From positions 124,001 through 188,000 of the forward strand of contig NZ_MLFP01000006.1 in NCBI RefSeq assembly GCF_002095465.1: DNA of 64,000 nucleotides, given 5' to 3'. Below are positions 54,824 to 64,000 of the stretch, in pieces. Positions within the stretch are counted from its first letter, which is position 1; every line of letters starts with the position of its first letter. The position numbers were made by a program, and so were the translations under genes. The notes under the pieces were generated by a model. It did no database searches. It was given only the letters and a program-made list of their open reading frames with translations, and was not told where the DNA came from. Source of the stretch: Pantoea rodasii (lineage in GTDB: Bacteria; Pseudomonadota; Gammaproteobacteria; Enterobacterales; Enterobacteriaceae).

Positions 54824-56523
54824 TGATCCGTTTTTTGCGTTTGCAGGTCTTTGTAATGGTTCACTTCAACGTCGTAGGCGTGCAGGAAGGCTTCGCCAAA
54901 CAAGGTATGAAAATCGTCGTCAATTTCACTGGCGATGGTTTGATAACGTTTCACGAACGCATCCCAACGCGCGGCCTTACGTGAGGCGGAAAACAGATGG
55001 CGACTACTCTCTTCCTGCTGCAAATTGTCGGGGTTAAAGGATTGCAGCATGGCGGTGATGATGGCGCGGATACCGGCAATCATGCCGAGCTGGTGCGCTT
55101 GCAAGTCGACCAGCGCATCGCGCACCGCTTTTTCGGGTTCCATAAAACCTGGCATCTGGCTGCTGAACATCTGCACCAGCACGCTTTTCCCCGAGGGCAG
55201 CAGCTTGAACGGGTTATTCGCCTGTTCGAGGATCATGGTCATTTCGGCATTCACGCCACGTTTCAGCATGGTGCGCGAGGACAACAGCGCGACGGTGCCT
55301 TGTGAAAACAGACTCAGCAGCTGGCCCAGCAGATGCATCTGCTCTTTGTCGAGATGCGGCTGGCTATCGAGATCGGCGAGGTCGGCACCCTCAAGAAATG
55401 CCTGTAAAAGTTCTGACTCCACGCCTGGGGTATTTGCGGCACGTCGCTGCGCGGCGGTTTTGTAACTCACCGGATCGATGCCCATGCGGCCACTGGCTCG
55501 ACGGGCATTGGAGTGCTCGGGTTGCCCTTGCTGAACACGCGGTGTCGGAATCGGTGCGGGTTCAGATAGCGGTATTTCTGACAATGGTGTTGGCAATGGC
55601 GATGCGGGTGTTGCAGTTGGCGATGCGGGTGCCAATGCAGAGGTTACGGGTGCTGAAGTCTGTACCGCAGCGGGTGGTGGCGTGTGCTGCGCAGCGAACG
55701 CAGGCGCGGCTTCCGGCTGAAACAGGTCAGGCGGTGTTAACGGCTGCGCCTGACCGTTCATCAGGCCAAAGGGATCGCTGTCATCAGGCTGCGCGCTGCC
55801 GCTGCTGCCAAACAGCGCCAGTGGGTCGAGTTCGGTTTGCGGTTGCGGGTGCGCCACTCGCGGCTGATCGCGCAGCGTCGTGGGCGTGGCATCCTGCAAA
55901 ATAGTGGGCTGCTGGAACAGGTCATTGTCGGTAAACAGGCGTGCCGGATCGCTTTCGCGTACGCCAAGCTCGGTCAGATCCGTGTGCTGCGATTCCTGAC
56001 TCAGCGGATCAATCGGATTGAGCGCTTTCGCGGCGGGCTGCGTCAGCGGATGCTGCGCATCGGGCGCGGCTGGGGCCACTTTGGGCGTGGCAAAATCCCG
56101 CGACAAACTGTCCCAAATCTCACCGGGCACGTTCGCCTCAGTGCTGCGCGGTACGGCTTTCGCCTGTGCAGAGGAGGGCATCGAGACGCGCGGCGCCGGC
56201 ATTTGCCCATCAATCTCACTCACTTCCAGCGTGTAATCGCCAATGCCGAGCAGATCGCCGCTCTGTAATTCCACCTGGCGACCGTGCTCCAGCGGAATGC
56301 CGTTAAAATCCACGTTGATCACGTTACCGCGATTGGTGATGCGGCATTCGCCTTCGGCAGAGGTGTGTACCAGCAGTTGCAGCCGCGAAATGGTACGACT
56401 GTCGTCGGGCAGGATAAAGTTGTTGTCTTCACTGCGGCCAATGGTGCCGCCTGGCGGGTAGAAATCAACGCTGGTCAGCGGAGGCTGTACGCCGTTTTTA
56501 CTCTCAACAAGGGTGAATCGCAT
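54820..56523 (-). CDS. tagH: FHA-domain protein Fha/TagH of the T6SS
   Basis: This 567-residue protein begins with an FHA domain (FYPPGGTIGRSEDNNFILPD, RTISRLQLLVHT, NRGNVINVDFNG), which binds phosphothreonine. A long Pro/Ala/Gln-rich linker (about residues 125-340) follows, and then the conserved C-terminal type VI FHA domain (ELLQAFLEGADLADLD, SQGTVALLSSRTMLKRG, NPFKLLPSGKS). It promotes assembly when phosphorylated by PpkA. ATG 56523 with AGG about eight bases upstream is preferred to ATG 56529 or an in-frame TTG at 56538. Confidence 0.9.
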   Translation of the reverse strand: MRFTLVESKNGVQPPLTSVDFYPPGGTIGRSEDNNFILPDDSRTISRLQLLVHTSAEGECRITNRGNVINVDFNGIPLEHGRQVELQSGDLLGIGDYTLEVSEIDGQMPAPRVSMPSSAQAKAVPRSTEANVPGEIWDSLSRDFATPKVAPAAPDAQHPLTQPAAKALNPIDPLSQESQHTDLTELGVRESDPARLFTDNDLFQQPTILQDATPTTLRDQPRVAHPQPQTELDPLALFGSSGSAQPDDSDPFGLMNGQAQPLTPPDLFQPEAAPAFAAQHTPPPAAVQTSAPVTSALAPASPTATPASPLPTPLSEIPLSEPAPIPTPRVQQGQPEHSNARRASGRMGIDPVSYKTAAQRRAANTPGVESELLQAFLEGADLADLDSQPHLDKEQMHLLGQLLSLFSQGTVALLSSRTMLKRGVNAEMTMILEQANNPFKLLPSGKSVLVQMFSSQMPGFMEPEKAVRDALVDLQAHQLGMIAGIRAIITAMLQSFNPDNLQQEESSRHLFSASRKAARWDAFVKRYQTIASEIDDDFHTLFGEAFLHAYDVEVNHYKDLQTQKTDQ

Positions 56524-56591
56524 AGGCATTACCTGCAAAAGTGCATGCGAGGGCGCCCCGAGGGACGCCCCAACAAACCGATCGGAATCGA

Positions 56592-57074
56592 TTAAGACGC
56601 GGTGTTGGTTTTGATATTCCAGCCGAAAGTGGTATCTGCACCCGCTGCGCCGTCTTCCGACTGCTGGGTATAGATATCTTCGACCTGCGCCGCCTGGAAC
56701 GAATACTCGATCCCTACGGTGTCATCATCACGTGAACCGGTGAACTGCACGCTGGTCACCAGCACTTCGGTCAGATTGATTTTGTTGTAAATAATCTGCG
56801 AGCCGCCGGCTTTGGTGACGTGAAACTCCAGGGTGGGGATGTGCTTACCGTTGGAGCAGTACAACATCAGCGTTGGTGTCGCTTTGTCGATACGCGCGTG
56901 CACGTGCAGGTCCTGATAATTAACTTTACCTGCACCGCCGCCGCCACCCACGCTCATGTTATTCGGCTGATTCGCTCCCCAGTTGAAAGAAAGAATATCG
57001 ATCCAACCGGTGTGTGCTGAGTCTTTAGATTCGCCTTCCACGCCTTCCGGCTTCAGATACATTGCGATGGTCAT
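56592..57074 (-). CDS. hcp: Hcp, T6SS inner tube protein
   Basis: This 160-residue protein starts MTIAMYLKPEGVEGESKD and contains GWIDILSFNWGANQP, a glycine run (GGGGGAGK, residues about 43-50) and HVTKAGGSQIIYNKINLTEVLVTS, the signature of Hcp1-type proteins. It stacks as hexameric rings to form the expelled tube and can carry small effectors. The ribosome site is AAGGAG. A 63-bp space separates it from tssC. No VgrG gene is in the window. Confidence 0.95.
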   Translation of the reverse strand: MTIAMYLKPEGVEGESKDSAHTGWIDILSFNWGANQPNNMSVGGGGGAGKVNYQDLHVHARIDKATPTLMLYCSNGKHIPTLEFHVTKAGGSQIIYNKINLTEVLVTSVQFTGSRDDDTVGIEYSFQAAQVEDIYTQQSEDGAAGADTTFGWNIKTNTAS

Positions 57075-57137
57075 GCTGATAACACTCCTTAGTAATGAAC
57101 AAGCAAAAAATGGGCGAAAATGTGCGCCCAGAGGGTT

Positions 57138-58637
57138 TTATCCTTGCTGCTGTTTCAGCGAAGGGAGTTTCGATACCAGACGCAGAGAAACCGTCAGGCC
57201 TTCAAGCTGATAGTGCGGACGCAGGAAGAACTTCGCGGCGTAGTAGCCTGGATTGTCCTCTTGCTCCTCAACGGTGACGCGCGCATCAGCCAGCGGCTTG
57301 CGGGCTTTGGTTTCCTGAGTGGAGTTGACCGGATCCCCATCGACGTAGCGGATGATCCACGAGTTGAGCCAGCGCTCCATATCGGCGCGCTCCTGGAAGG
57401 AACCGATCTTGTCGCGCACGATGCACTTCAGATAGTGGGCGAAGCGGCAGCAGGCAAACAGATAGGGCAGACGAGCCGCGAGTTGGGCATTGGCGGCGGC
57501 ATCGGCATCGTAATAATCTTCTGGCTTTTGCAGTGACTGCGCGCCGATAAAGGCGGCAAAGTCAGAGTTTTTCCGGTGCACCAGCGGGATAAAGCCGTTT
57601 TTCGCCAGTTCGGCTTCACGACGATCGCTGATGGCGATTTCGGTTGGGCATTTCATGTCCACGCCGCCGTCGTCGGTTGGGAACACGTGGCACGGCAGAT
57701 TCTCCACCGAACCACCGGACTCCACGCCACGAATCGAAGTGCTCCAGCCAAACTGCTTGAATGAGCGGTTGATGTTGGCGGCCATGGCGTAAGCGGCGTT
57801 GGCCCAGGTGTAGTTTTTATGGGTAGCGCCTTCGGTATCTTCGGTGAAATCGAAGCTATCGACCGGGTTAGTGCGAACACCGTAGGGTAAACGTGCGAGG
57901 AAGCGAGGCATCACCAGGCCGAGATAGCGGGTGTCTTCACTTTCACGCAGCGTGCGCCATGCGGCGTATTCGGTGTTGGAGAAGATCTTGGTGAGATCGC
58001 GTGGGTTAGCCAGCTCCTGCCAGGACTCCATCTGCAACGCGCTGGGGGCCGCGCCGGTGATCACCGGACAGTGCGCGGCGGCACCGATTTTCGCCAGTTC
58101 GCCCAGCAGCTCAACATCCGGCGGGCTGTGGTCAAAGTAGTAATCCCCGACCAGGCAACCGTAGGGTTCGCCACCAAACTGGCCATACTCTTCTTCGTAG
58201 ATTTTCTTGAACAGCGGGCTCTGATCCCAGCCCACGCCTTTGTAGCGTTTCAGCGTGCGGCTCAGCTCTTTTTTACTGATGTTCATCACGCGGATTTTCA
58301 GCATCTCGTCGGTTTCGGTGTTGTTCACCAGATAGTGCAGGCCGCGCCAGGCGCCTTCGAGCTGCTGAAAACTCTCGTGATGCATAATGGCGTTGACCTG
58401 CTGCGACAGTCTGGCGTCAATTTCAGCGATCAGCGCCTGAATGGTGCGGTAGGCATCGTCAGACACCGGCAGGGTGTTTTCCAGCGCCTGTGCAGCGAGG
58501 GTTTGCACCGCCTGTGAAATAGCGTCACGCGCCTGATCGTTGTTCGGGCGAAACTCTTTGTTCAGCAGCGCGCTGAAGTCGCTCTGGGTGACGGTTTCCG
58601 TCTGCAGGCGTGCGTTTTGAGAGGCAGCATTACTCAT
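57138..58637 (-). CDS. tssC: T6SS sheath large subunit TssC
   Basis: This 499-residue EvpB/VipB-family protein has the diagnostic FQQLEGAWRGLHYLVNNTETDEML, EEYGQFGGEPYGCLVGDYYFDHS and GFIPLVHRKNSDFAAFIGAQSL segments. With TssB it forms the contractile sheath. ATG 58637 after GGAGA is chosen; it overlaps the tssB stop by eight bases. The longer frame to 58661 lacks a ribosome site. Confidence 0.95.
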   Translation of the reverse strand: MSNAASQNARLQTETVTQSDFSALLNKEFRPNNDQARDAISQAVQTLAAQALENTLPVSDDAYRTIQALIAEIDARLSQQVNAIMHHESFQQLEGAWRGLHYLVNNTETDEMLKIRVMNISKKELSRTLKRYKGVGWDQSPLFKKIYEEEYGQFGGEPYGCLVGDYYFDHSPPDVELLGELAKIGAAAHCPVITGAAPSALQMESWQELANPRDLTKIFSNTEYAAWRTLRESEDTRYLGLVMPRFLARLPYGVRTNPVDSFDFTEDTEGATHKNYTWANAAYAMAANINRSFKQFGWSTSIRGVESGGSVENLPCHVFPTDDGGVDMKCPTEIAISDRREAELAKNGFIPLVHRKNSDFAAFIGAQSLQKPEDYYDADAAANAQLAARLPYLFACCRFAHYLKCIVRDKIGSFQERADMERWLNSWIIRYVDGDPVNSTQETKARKPLADARVTVEEQEDNPGYYAAKFFLRPHYQLEGLTVSLRLVSKLPSLKQQQG

Positions 58638-59190
58638 CGTGTTTCTCCGTTTCGCTTTCATCGTTCGAGGCGGTAGCCGGTTTAGGGGCTGCGGCCAGCG
58701 TTTTCAGTAAGGTCGGGTTTTTTAGCACTTCGGCAATCAGCGCTTCGGCACCGTTTTTGCCATCCATGTAGGAGAGCAGGTTGGAGAGTTGCGTACGGGC
58801 TTCCAGCAGCTCATTGAGAGGATCCACACGGCGCACAATCGCATCGGGCAGAAAATCTTCCATGCTGTTGAAGGTGAGAACGACGCCGACTTTGCCTTCA
58901 CCGGTCAGGGTGTTATCCACGTGATACGCCAGATGCGGCTTCAGCGCTTTCATGCGCTCATCGAAGTTATCGATATCCACTTCGAGGAACTTACGCTCGG
59001 CAATCTCCGGCTGATCTTCCGTGGGTTGCCCCACCAGATCGGCCATCACGCCCATCACGAAAGGCAGCTGCACCTTGCGTTCAGAGCCATAAATCTCCAC
59101 GTCATACTCAATCTGCACGCGTGGCGCACGGTTGCGCGAGATGAACTTCTGTCCACTGCGGGCGCGTTTAATGGTGGGGAAGTTAGCCAT
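58630..59190 (-). CDS. tssB: T6SS sheath small subunit TssB
   Basis: This 186-residue VipA/ImpB-family protein has FISRNRAPRVQIEYDVEIYG, LPFVMGVMADLVGQP and RKFLEVDIDNFDERM. It pairs with TssC in the sheath; ClpV recognises the contracted sheath. ATG 59190 follows GGAG. It is coupled to tssC by overlap. Confidence 0.95.
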   Translation of the reverse strand: MANFPTIKRARSGQKFISRNRAPRVQIEYDVEIYGSERKVQLPFVMGVMADLVGQPTEDQPEIAERKFLEVDIDNFDERMKALKPHLAYHVDNTLTGEGKVGVVLTFNSMEDFLPDAIVRRVDPLNELLEARTQLSNLLSYMDGKNGAEALIAEVLKNPTLLKTLAAAPKPATASNDESETEKHDE

Positions 59191-59227
59191 AGTGTTCTCC
59201 ATGAGTTATGTGCCTGAGATCAGGCGT

Positions 59228-60243
59228 TTATTCGCCCGCACGGCCAAACAGGCCCTGCAGTTGGGTGACGGCGTCGGGCGCTAGGTCACGAATAATGTCG
59301 AGGAAATCGAGTTGAATCAGACGCTGTACGCGTTCGAGCATGATCGGTGCCGGATGGCTCGGTTCGTGTTGCTGAAAGTAGAGGCGGATTTTTCCAGCAT
59401 CAACTCGGCATCAGCGCGAGATTGGATCGGGACCTGCTGCCAGCTCAGCGGTGCAGGGCGGACAGTGGCCGCAGGCTGCACTGGCTCTGATGCTGTTTCT
59501 TCGGCTGCTGGTTCCGCCGCAGCGGGCGGTGCCGCCTGTACCGGCAGCAAAGGCAGCAGCAGGGTGAGCGCTTTTTCCGTGGTTGCGAGGTCCGGCCGAT
59601 CTGCCGCATCAAGATGATGCTCAAGCGACTCACGCAGCAGAGTGAAATGATGAGTGAGGGTGTGAATGGCCTCGGCACTGGCGAGGTCCGGCTGCTGTAA
59701 CGCCTCACGTAAACGCGCGATCCCGCCGGGGAAATCGGCCACTTCGCTTTTGCTGCCGTCGAGCAGGGCGATGGCATCCCGCAGGGTAATTTCACCGGTG
59801 GCGCTTTTCAGCAGCCAGCAGTTGCGCATAGCCCGGCATAAGCCCGATTGCGAACCCAGTGCTGCCAGTGCACTGACGCGCATCAGCAGATCCGGTTCGC
59901 CGTCAAACTCTAGCGCCGGATGCAGCGTGGGCCAGTAACGCGCGATGGATTCACTCAGCAACGTGATGCCAGCCGCGCAGCCCGATAATCCCTGAGTGTG
60001 CGTCCAGGCTTCCGACAGGATGAGCAGTAAACGAATATCCCGCGTGCGGCTTAACAGTTGCTCGGCCTGCTGCGCCACCAATTGCCAGTCGGGTGGCTCG
60101 GCCGGAATGATGGTGTTGCCAAACTGCTGCTCCGTTTTGCCACTGCGCGCCTGCTCCAGTGCCATAAACGCGGCATCGTACTCGAGGTCATCACCGCAGG
60201 GCGCATCGTCACGCAGCGGTGCAAGAAGGGCGTCAATATTCAT
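59228..60243 (-). pseudogene. tssA: T6SS assembly protein TssA, frameshifted near the C-terminus
   Basis: From ATG 60243 the frame gives MNIDALLAPLRDDAPCGDDLEYD and the ImpA_N domain (WTHTQGLSGCAAGITLLSESIARYWPTLHP). It continues to RADAELMLEK, where an A5 run (59389-59393) shifts it. The correct continuation in the next frame reads IRLYFQQHEPSHPAPIMLERV and ends at 59228 with LQGLFGRAGE. One A restores 338 residues. TssA organises tube and sheath polymerisation at the baseplate. The break would remove only about 55 residues, but the conserved C-terminus shows it was recently intact. Confidence 0.88.
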
Positions 60244-60253
60244 CTTTTCACCG

Positions 60254-60937
60254 TTAAGGCTGACCAAACAACGGCGGTTCGCCGCGGCTGGCATGGGGTG
60301 GATTGAACAAACGCAAAAACAGCTGGGTGGTGAAGTTGCCGCTGTGCGAATGGCTGTAAAAGGCGCTGCCGTCACTCTGGTTGCTCCACCAAAAACTGCT
60401 GTATTGGGCGGGGTCAAAGTAGTGCACCACCTGCGGCCAGTTGAGGTTGCAGGGCGTATCCTGATAACCGATAACATCAAATACATCCGACTGCGGTGGC
60501 CGTGCCAGCTGCGCCGGTAACGCGTTCAGCGCGTGATCAAATTGGTCGCCGCTGTAGCGGTTTTGCACCGCCAGCGTCAGCGTCTTGCCTAACTGGTGAT
60601 ACCAGTCTCCGGCGGTGTGCAGCTGCATGGCGTGCCAGTCAGCCGGGGCAAATAACTGCATCGCGCACAATGGATATTGGCGACCCACCCGATCGCGCGT
60701 CGGCAGCAGACAACCCATCTGGATCATCGGTACGCCGAGGGTGGCAGGAATGATGAAATTCCACACCGGCGCACGTCCGCTGGCGGGCTGTTGTGCCAGA
60801 CGCGGCAGGCTGCTTTGAAACCATTGCGCCCAGTTATCCACCAGCCGCGCGGGCAAGCGACGGCGCATAAAGTCACCGCTGCCGGGGAGTTTGCCGTACC
60901 AGCCCAGGGGTGAAGTTCTGTTTAACGGTGTATTCAT
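60254..60937 (-). CDS. tagF: TagF, T6SS regulator (ImpM family)
   Basis: This 227-residue protein starts MNTPLNRTSPLGWYGKLPGSGDFMRRRLP, the ImpM/TagF signature (GWYGKLPGxGDF), and later has PLCAMQLFAP and a WWSNQSDGS segment. TagF represses T6SS assembly post-translationally, and in Pseudomonas it acts through Fha. With ppkA, pppA and tagH it completes the threonine-phosphorylation control set in this operon. The start overlaps the tssM stop (ATGA). Confidence 0.9.
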   Translation of the reverse strand: MNTPLNRTSPLGWYGKLPGSGDFMRRRLPARLVDNWAQWFQSSLPRLAQQPASGRAPVWNFIIPATLGVPMIQMGCLLPTRDRVGRQYPLCAMQLFAPADWHAMQLHTAGDWYHQLGKTLTLAVQNRYSGDQFDHALNALPAQLARPPQSDVFDVIGYQDTPCNLNWPQVVHYFDPAQYSSFWWSNQSDGSAFYSHSHSGNFTTQLFLRLFNPPHASRGEPPLFGQP

Positions 60938-63900
60938 GGGCAGCTAAACCCCGGCAGTTGCAGCGGATTGCGCACGCTGTTTGGCGTGTAAGCCAATACC
61001 ACCTGATGGCCACCGAGCGAGAAGGTGGCGCGTTGGCTCTGGCCGCTGGCCGGGCTCCGGCTGGCTTTGTCGAACAAACGATTCAGCGCCCACGGGCCGC
61101 TGGTGTTGAGCGTGTTGGTGGTGCCGTCGGTCAGGCCAATCTGCATGCGTACCTGCTGGGTATTGCCGCTGCCCGGCCAGCTCACCACTTGCGGCGTCTG
61201 CGGGCCGTGGCTGTAGCGCAGGATCTGTCCGTCGACATCCAGCGTCAGGTTGAGAATGCTGTTATCCATGCTGATGGGCGTGATGGTCAGGCGATAAGTT
61301 GGCGTGGTTGAACCGTTGGCAAACAGCGCTTCGCGAATCGCCTGCGCCTGTTGGAAAGGACGCAGCAGGCTGGTGCCGCCGGGTAAGGTTTTCCATCGAC
61401 GCCGGGGGCATAGCGCCAGTTGCTGTGGGTGGTATCCACTTTGCTGGCGAGATTGTCGCGGAAGAAGCTGTCCATCAGCCCGGTGCCCGGCGCGAACATG
61501 CGCGCCAGATCGTCAGGTGTCACATCGGTGCCCGAGGTGCGGTTGAACGGATAGCGCCCGGCAATTGCGCTGCGGCAAAAGCTGCCCACTTCCACCCCGA
61601 CACGCTTCTGCATATTGCTCATGTCGCGCTTTTGCGTATCGCTGCTGGCGCCGACGGCTAACTCCAGCAGCAGGGTGCGGAACGGTTCGGGTTGACGTCC
61701 GGCATCGGCCTGCATACGGGAAATAATGCTGCTGTCCGGCGGTGACATGCCGCTGTTGCTGGCGTCCTGCACGGCAGTGAGATAGCTGTAGAGATCGTCG
61801 ATATCCTTTAGCTGGGCATCAAACGGGATGCTGCTCTGTTTAGGATCGCTGACCTGCGCTTGCTCAATGATGCTGGCAAAGTGCGCCATCACCCGCTGCT
61901 CCGGTGCCTCAATATTGCCGCTCTGTGCCGCCTTACGTGCACGGAACAGGGCCTGCAAAGTGGCGGTGGCGTTGTTATTGACGTAATGGGTGCTGCGCTC
62001 CAGCAGTGACGGCTGATCCTGTTTGGCTTTCTCATCCTCGGGTGGCGTCAGCGTCAGATTGCGGCTGAGATTAATGATCAGCTGGCGCAGTGGCGAGGTG
62101 CGGCCGGACAGCAAGCGCGCCATATTGATACGGGCGTCGAGGCTATTGATGGGCTGCAGCTGAATATCCTGCAGCAGCGCATCCCACTGACGCATGTAAT
62201 CGTCGAGGTACAGGCGGCGCACCGTCTCTTCCAGCGTGTTCTGCTCGTCGGCGCTTTCGCGGCGGGTCAGCACCCAACGATCTTCCTGCAGCAAACTGGC
62301 CGCCACGTTTTTGATGTTGCTGTTGAACGGTCCCCAATATCCGGCGGGAGTGAAGAAGCCGGGTATGGCTTCGGTCAACGGCTTACCGCTTTTACGGCTG
62401 AACACCAGTTCGGTTTGGGCTCCGCTCAGATTGACCACGCTGACGCCTGGCGTGATACGCGGCATCAGCAATCGCTTGAGGCGGCCATAGACGCGTGTTG
62501 ACAGCGGTGAACGGCTGATCATCTCGATCTGGCGCACCACCAGCGGCTCATCGCGCTCAAACGGAGAGGCGTTGATCTTGTCGTCGAGCAGCTGACCAAG
62601 GTGATAATCCAGCGCCTTTAACTGCGCCTGCGGGGCATTGGCGCCCTGCGTGCGCTGCACGTTGAGCATCACCCAGGCGTGCAGGAATTTGCCGTCATAG
62701 TGCTGCGGCAAATAGAGCATTTGATAGGCTTTCAGCGCTTCATAGCTGTAATCCACGTCGCTGCCGTTATCACTGCGCAGCCAGTCGGTGATGTTGCGGG
62801 CGATCACCGGCAGCAGCATCTGTTCCAGCGCACGTTGATAGAGTGAATCTGAGGCGGTCGAGACCTCTTCACCGCGATACAATCCGGCGCGCCAGCTGAG
62901 CGGCGGCTGTTGCAAATCGCTGAGCTTATCGCTAATGGGCAAACCCGCCAGGCTGTTGAGGAACGGTAGCTGCGAGAAAATATTTTCCCCGTCGAGCGGT
63001 GACAACGCTTTACTCTGTTTCTCAATATCCGGCACACGCTGCTGTACCTCTGCCAGGTAACCTTTGTTGTGCTGATAGCTGGTAAACCAGCCAATCAACG
63101 CCAGCAACAGCAGCAGAGCCAGCACGCCGTAGGTGATCAAGTGAACCAGACGATTACGCACTGCCCACCAGCGGTTAATGCCCGCCAGCCCGGCCTCCTT
63201 GAACACCACTTCAGTCAGCATCTGATGCAGAAAGAAACTCTGACCGTGGCCCGGCTGAGGTGGCTCAGCATCAGCAGCACGCAGCGCCGGTAAGCCCAGC
63301 GCACGGCTCATCTGGCCCATCACGCGGTCAAACGGCAGGCCCTCCTGAGTGCCGCTGGTGAAATAGACGCCGCGTGGGATCAGTTTGGCGTCATAACCGG
63401 AGGTGGCAAACACCACGTCGAGGTAGTGTTTCAGCAGCGGCTTCAGTGCCAGAAACTCCTGCGGAAAAAGATACATTTCGGCGCGTTTCAGGCTGTTATG
63501 TTCATTGATCATCAGGTCGGCCAGGCCGGCATCGAGTCGCTGATGTAAGCGATCAAACTGCGGTTCGAATGCCGAGGCTACGTCAAGCTGCTCCTCGCTC
63601 CACGGCCAGGTGAAACCCCAGATTTGATCGCGCTGCGCTTTGTTCATGGCACCGAAGCTGGCGGCAAAGCCTTTCAACAGGTCGGTTTTGGTGACCAGCA
63701 CATACACCGGGAAGGGGATCGCCAGTTGGTCGCGCAGTTCCAGCAGGCGTTGGCGCAGGGCGCTGGCCTGTTGATGACGTACATCCTCGGACTCACTCAG
63801 CAAATCACCGACGCTGATGGTGATAATGGCGCCGTTCACCGGCTGGCGTGGGCGATACTTCTTTAGCAACCCAATAAAACTGCGCCACTCGGAGGCATCC

Positions 63901-64000
63901 TGCTGACGGTCACTTTCCTGAGTGGTGTAACGCCCGGCGGTATCCAGCAGGATCGCTTCGTCGGTAAACCACCAGTCGCAGTGGCGCGTACCGCCGACGC
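60934..64000 (-). pseudogene. tssM: T6SS membrane-complex protein TssM (partial, frameshifted)
   Basis: The gene enters from the right edge and runs leftward. Visible are part of the N-terminal GTPase-like domain (LLDTAGRYTTQE, GLLKKYRPRQPVNGAIITISV), the membrane helix LVHLITYGVLALLLLLALIGWF and the IcmF-related region with MFAPGTGLMDSFFRDNLASKV. At an A4 run (61389-61392) the frame shifts; the last 150 residues continue in the other frame to 60934 (LDVDGQILRYSHGPQ, GPWALNRLFD). One A joins them. TssM spans the periplasm and links the inner-membrane complex to TssJ. tssJ, tssK and tssL presumably lie beyond the edge. Confidence 0.88.

Overview
The window looks like chromosome from a plant- or insect-associated enterobacterium of the Erwiniaceae, most likely Pantoea or a close relative. 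The evidence is moderately GC-rich coding sequence, a uxuA-uxuB-uxaC hexuronate operon, KdgR-type operators, a membrane PQQ glucose dehydrogenase (Gcd), a KatE catalase and a type VI secretion (T6SS) cluster carrying the PpkA/PppA/Fha/TagF regulatory set. I see no tRNA, rRNA, CRISPR array or complete insertion sequence.

Layout. 1-1580: the end of an scs (suppressor of copper sensitivity) thiol-redox operon. 1766-1963: a 198-bp inverted-repeat element with a second copy at 52915-53113. 2051-9556: a uronate-type catabolic block with a KdgF-like cupin, an RpiB-like isomerase, a family-5 peptide-type ABC transporter and an enolase-superfamily enzyme, with two KdgR-like operators. 9849-12842: a Fur-box siderophore-binding protein and a small membrane protein plus PQQ-type lipoprotein pair. 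12858-13359: an SOS-controlled TisB-like type I toxin with a divergent antisense RNA. 13509-23841: an aminotransferase, uxuR, uxaC, uxuB, uxuA, a hexuronate-family transporter and a GH31 glycosidase. 24077-31443: assorted genes (Nudix, ParB-like, hexapeptide transferase, MFS, GT-D glycosyltransferase, sulfur-scavenging monooxygenase with SsuA-like binding protein). 31814-43704: gcd, katE, small stress-type proteins, a LysE exporter, and a TonB receptor with a YncE-like propeller protein. 44025-64000: a muramidase with a candidate immunity protein, followed by the T6SS operon read leftward from beyond the right edge (tssM, tagF, tssA, tssB, tssC, hcp, fha, pppA, unknown, tssE, tssF, tssG, clpV, ppkA).

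The strongest new signal is the toxin locus. A LexA box, a long leader, a Shine-Dalgarno inside a hairpin and a 29-residue amphipathic membrane peptide are faced by a divergent small RNA. The first 17 nt of that RNA are perfectly complementary to the leader about 80-97 nt upstream of the start codon. This reproduces the tisB/istR-1 architecture without obvious sequence identity. The second is the paired 200-bp element: its terminal inverted repeats differ between copies, yet pairing within each copy is kept.

Seven otherwise intact genes (scsC, uxuR, the hexuronate-type transporter, the GH31 enzyme, clpV, tssA, tssM) each contain one missing base, mostly in a homopolymer run. This pattern fits uncorrected sequencing errors better than gene decay, so the seven proteins should be read as probably functional until reads are checked.
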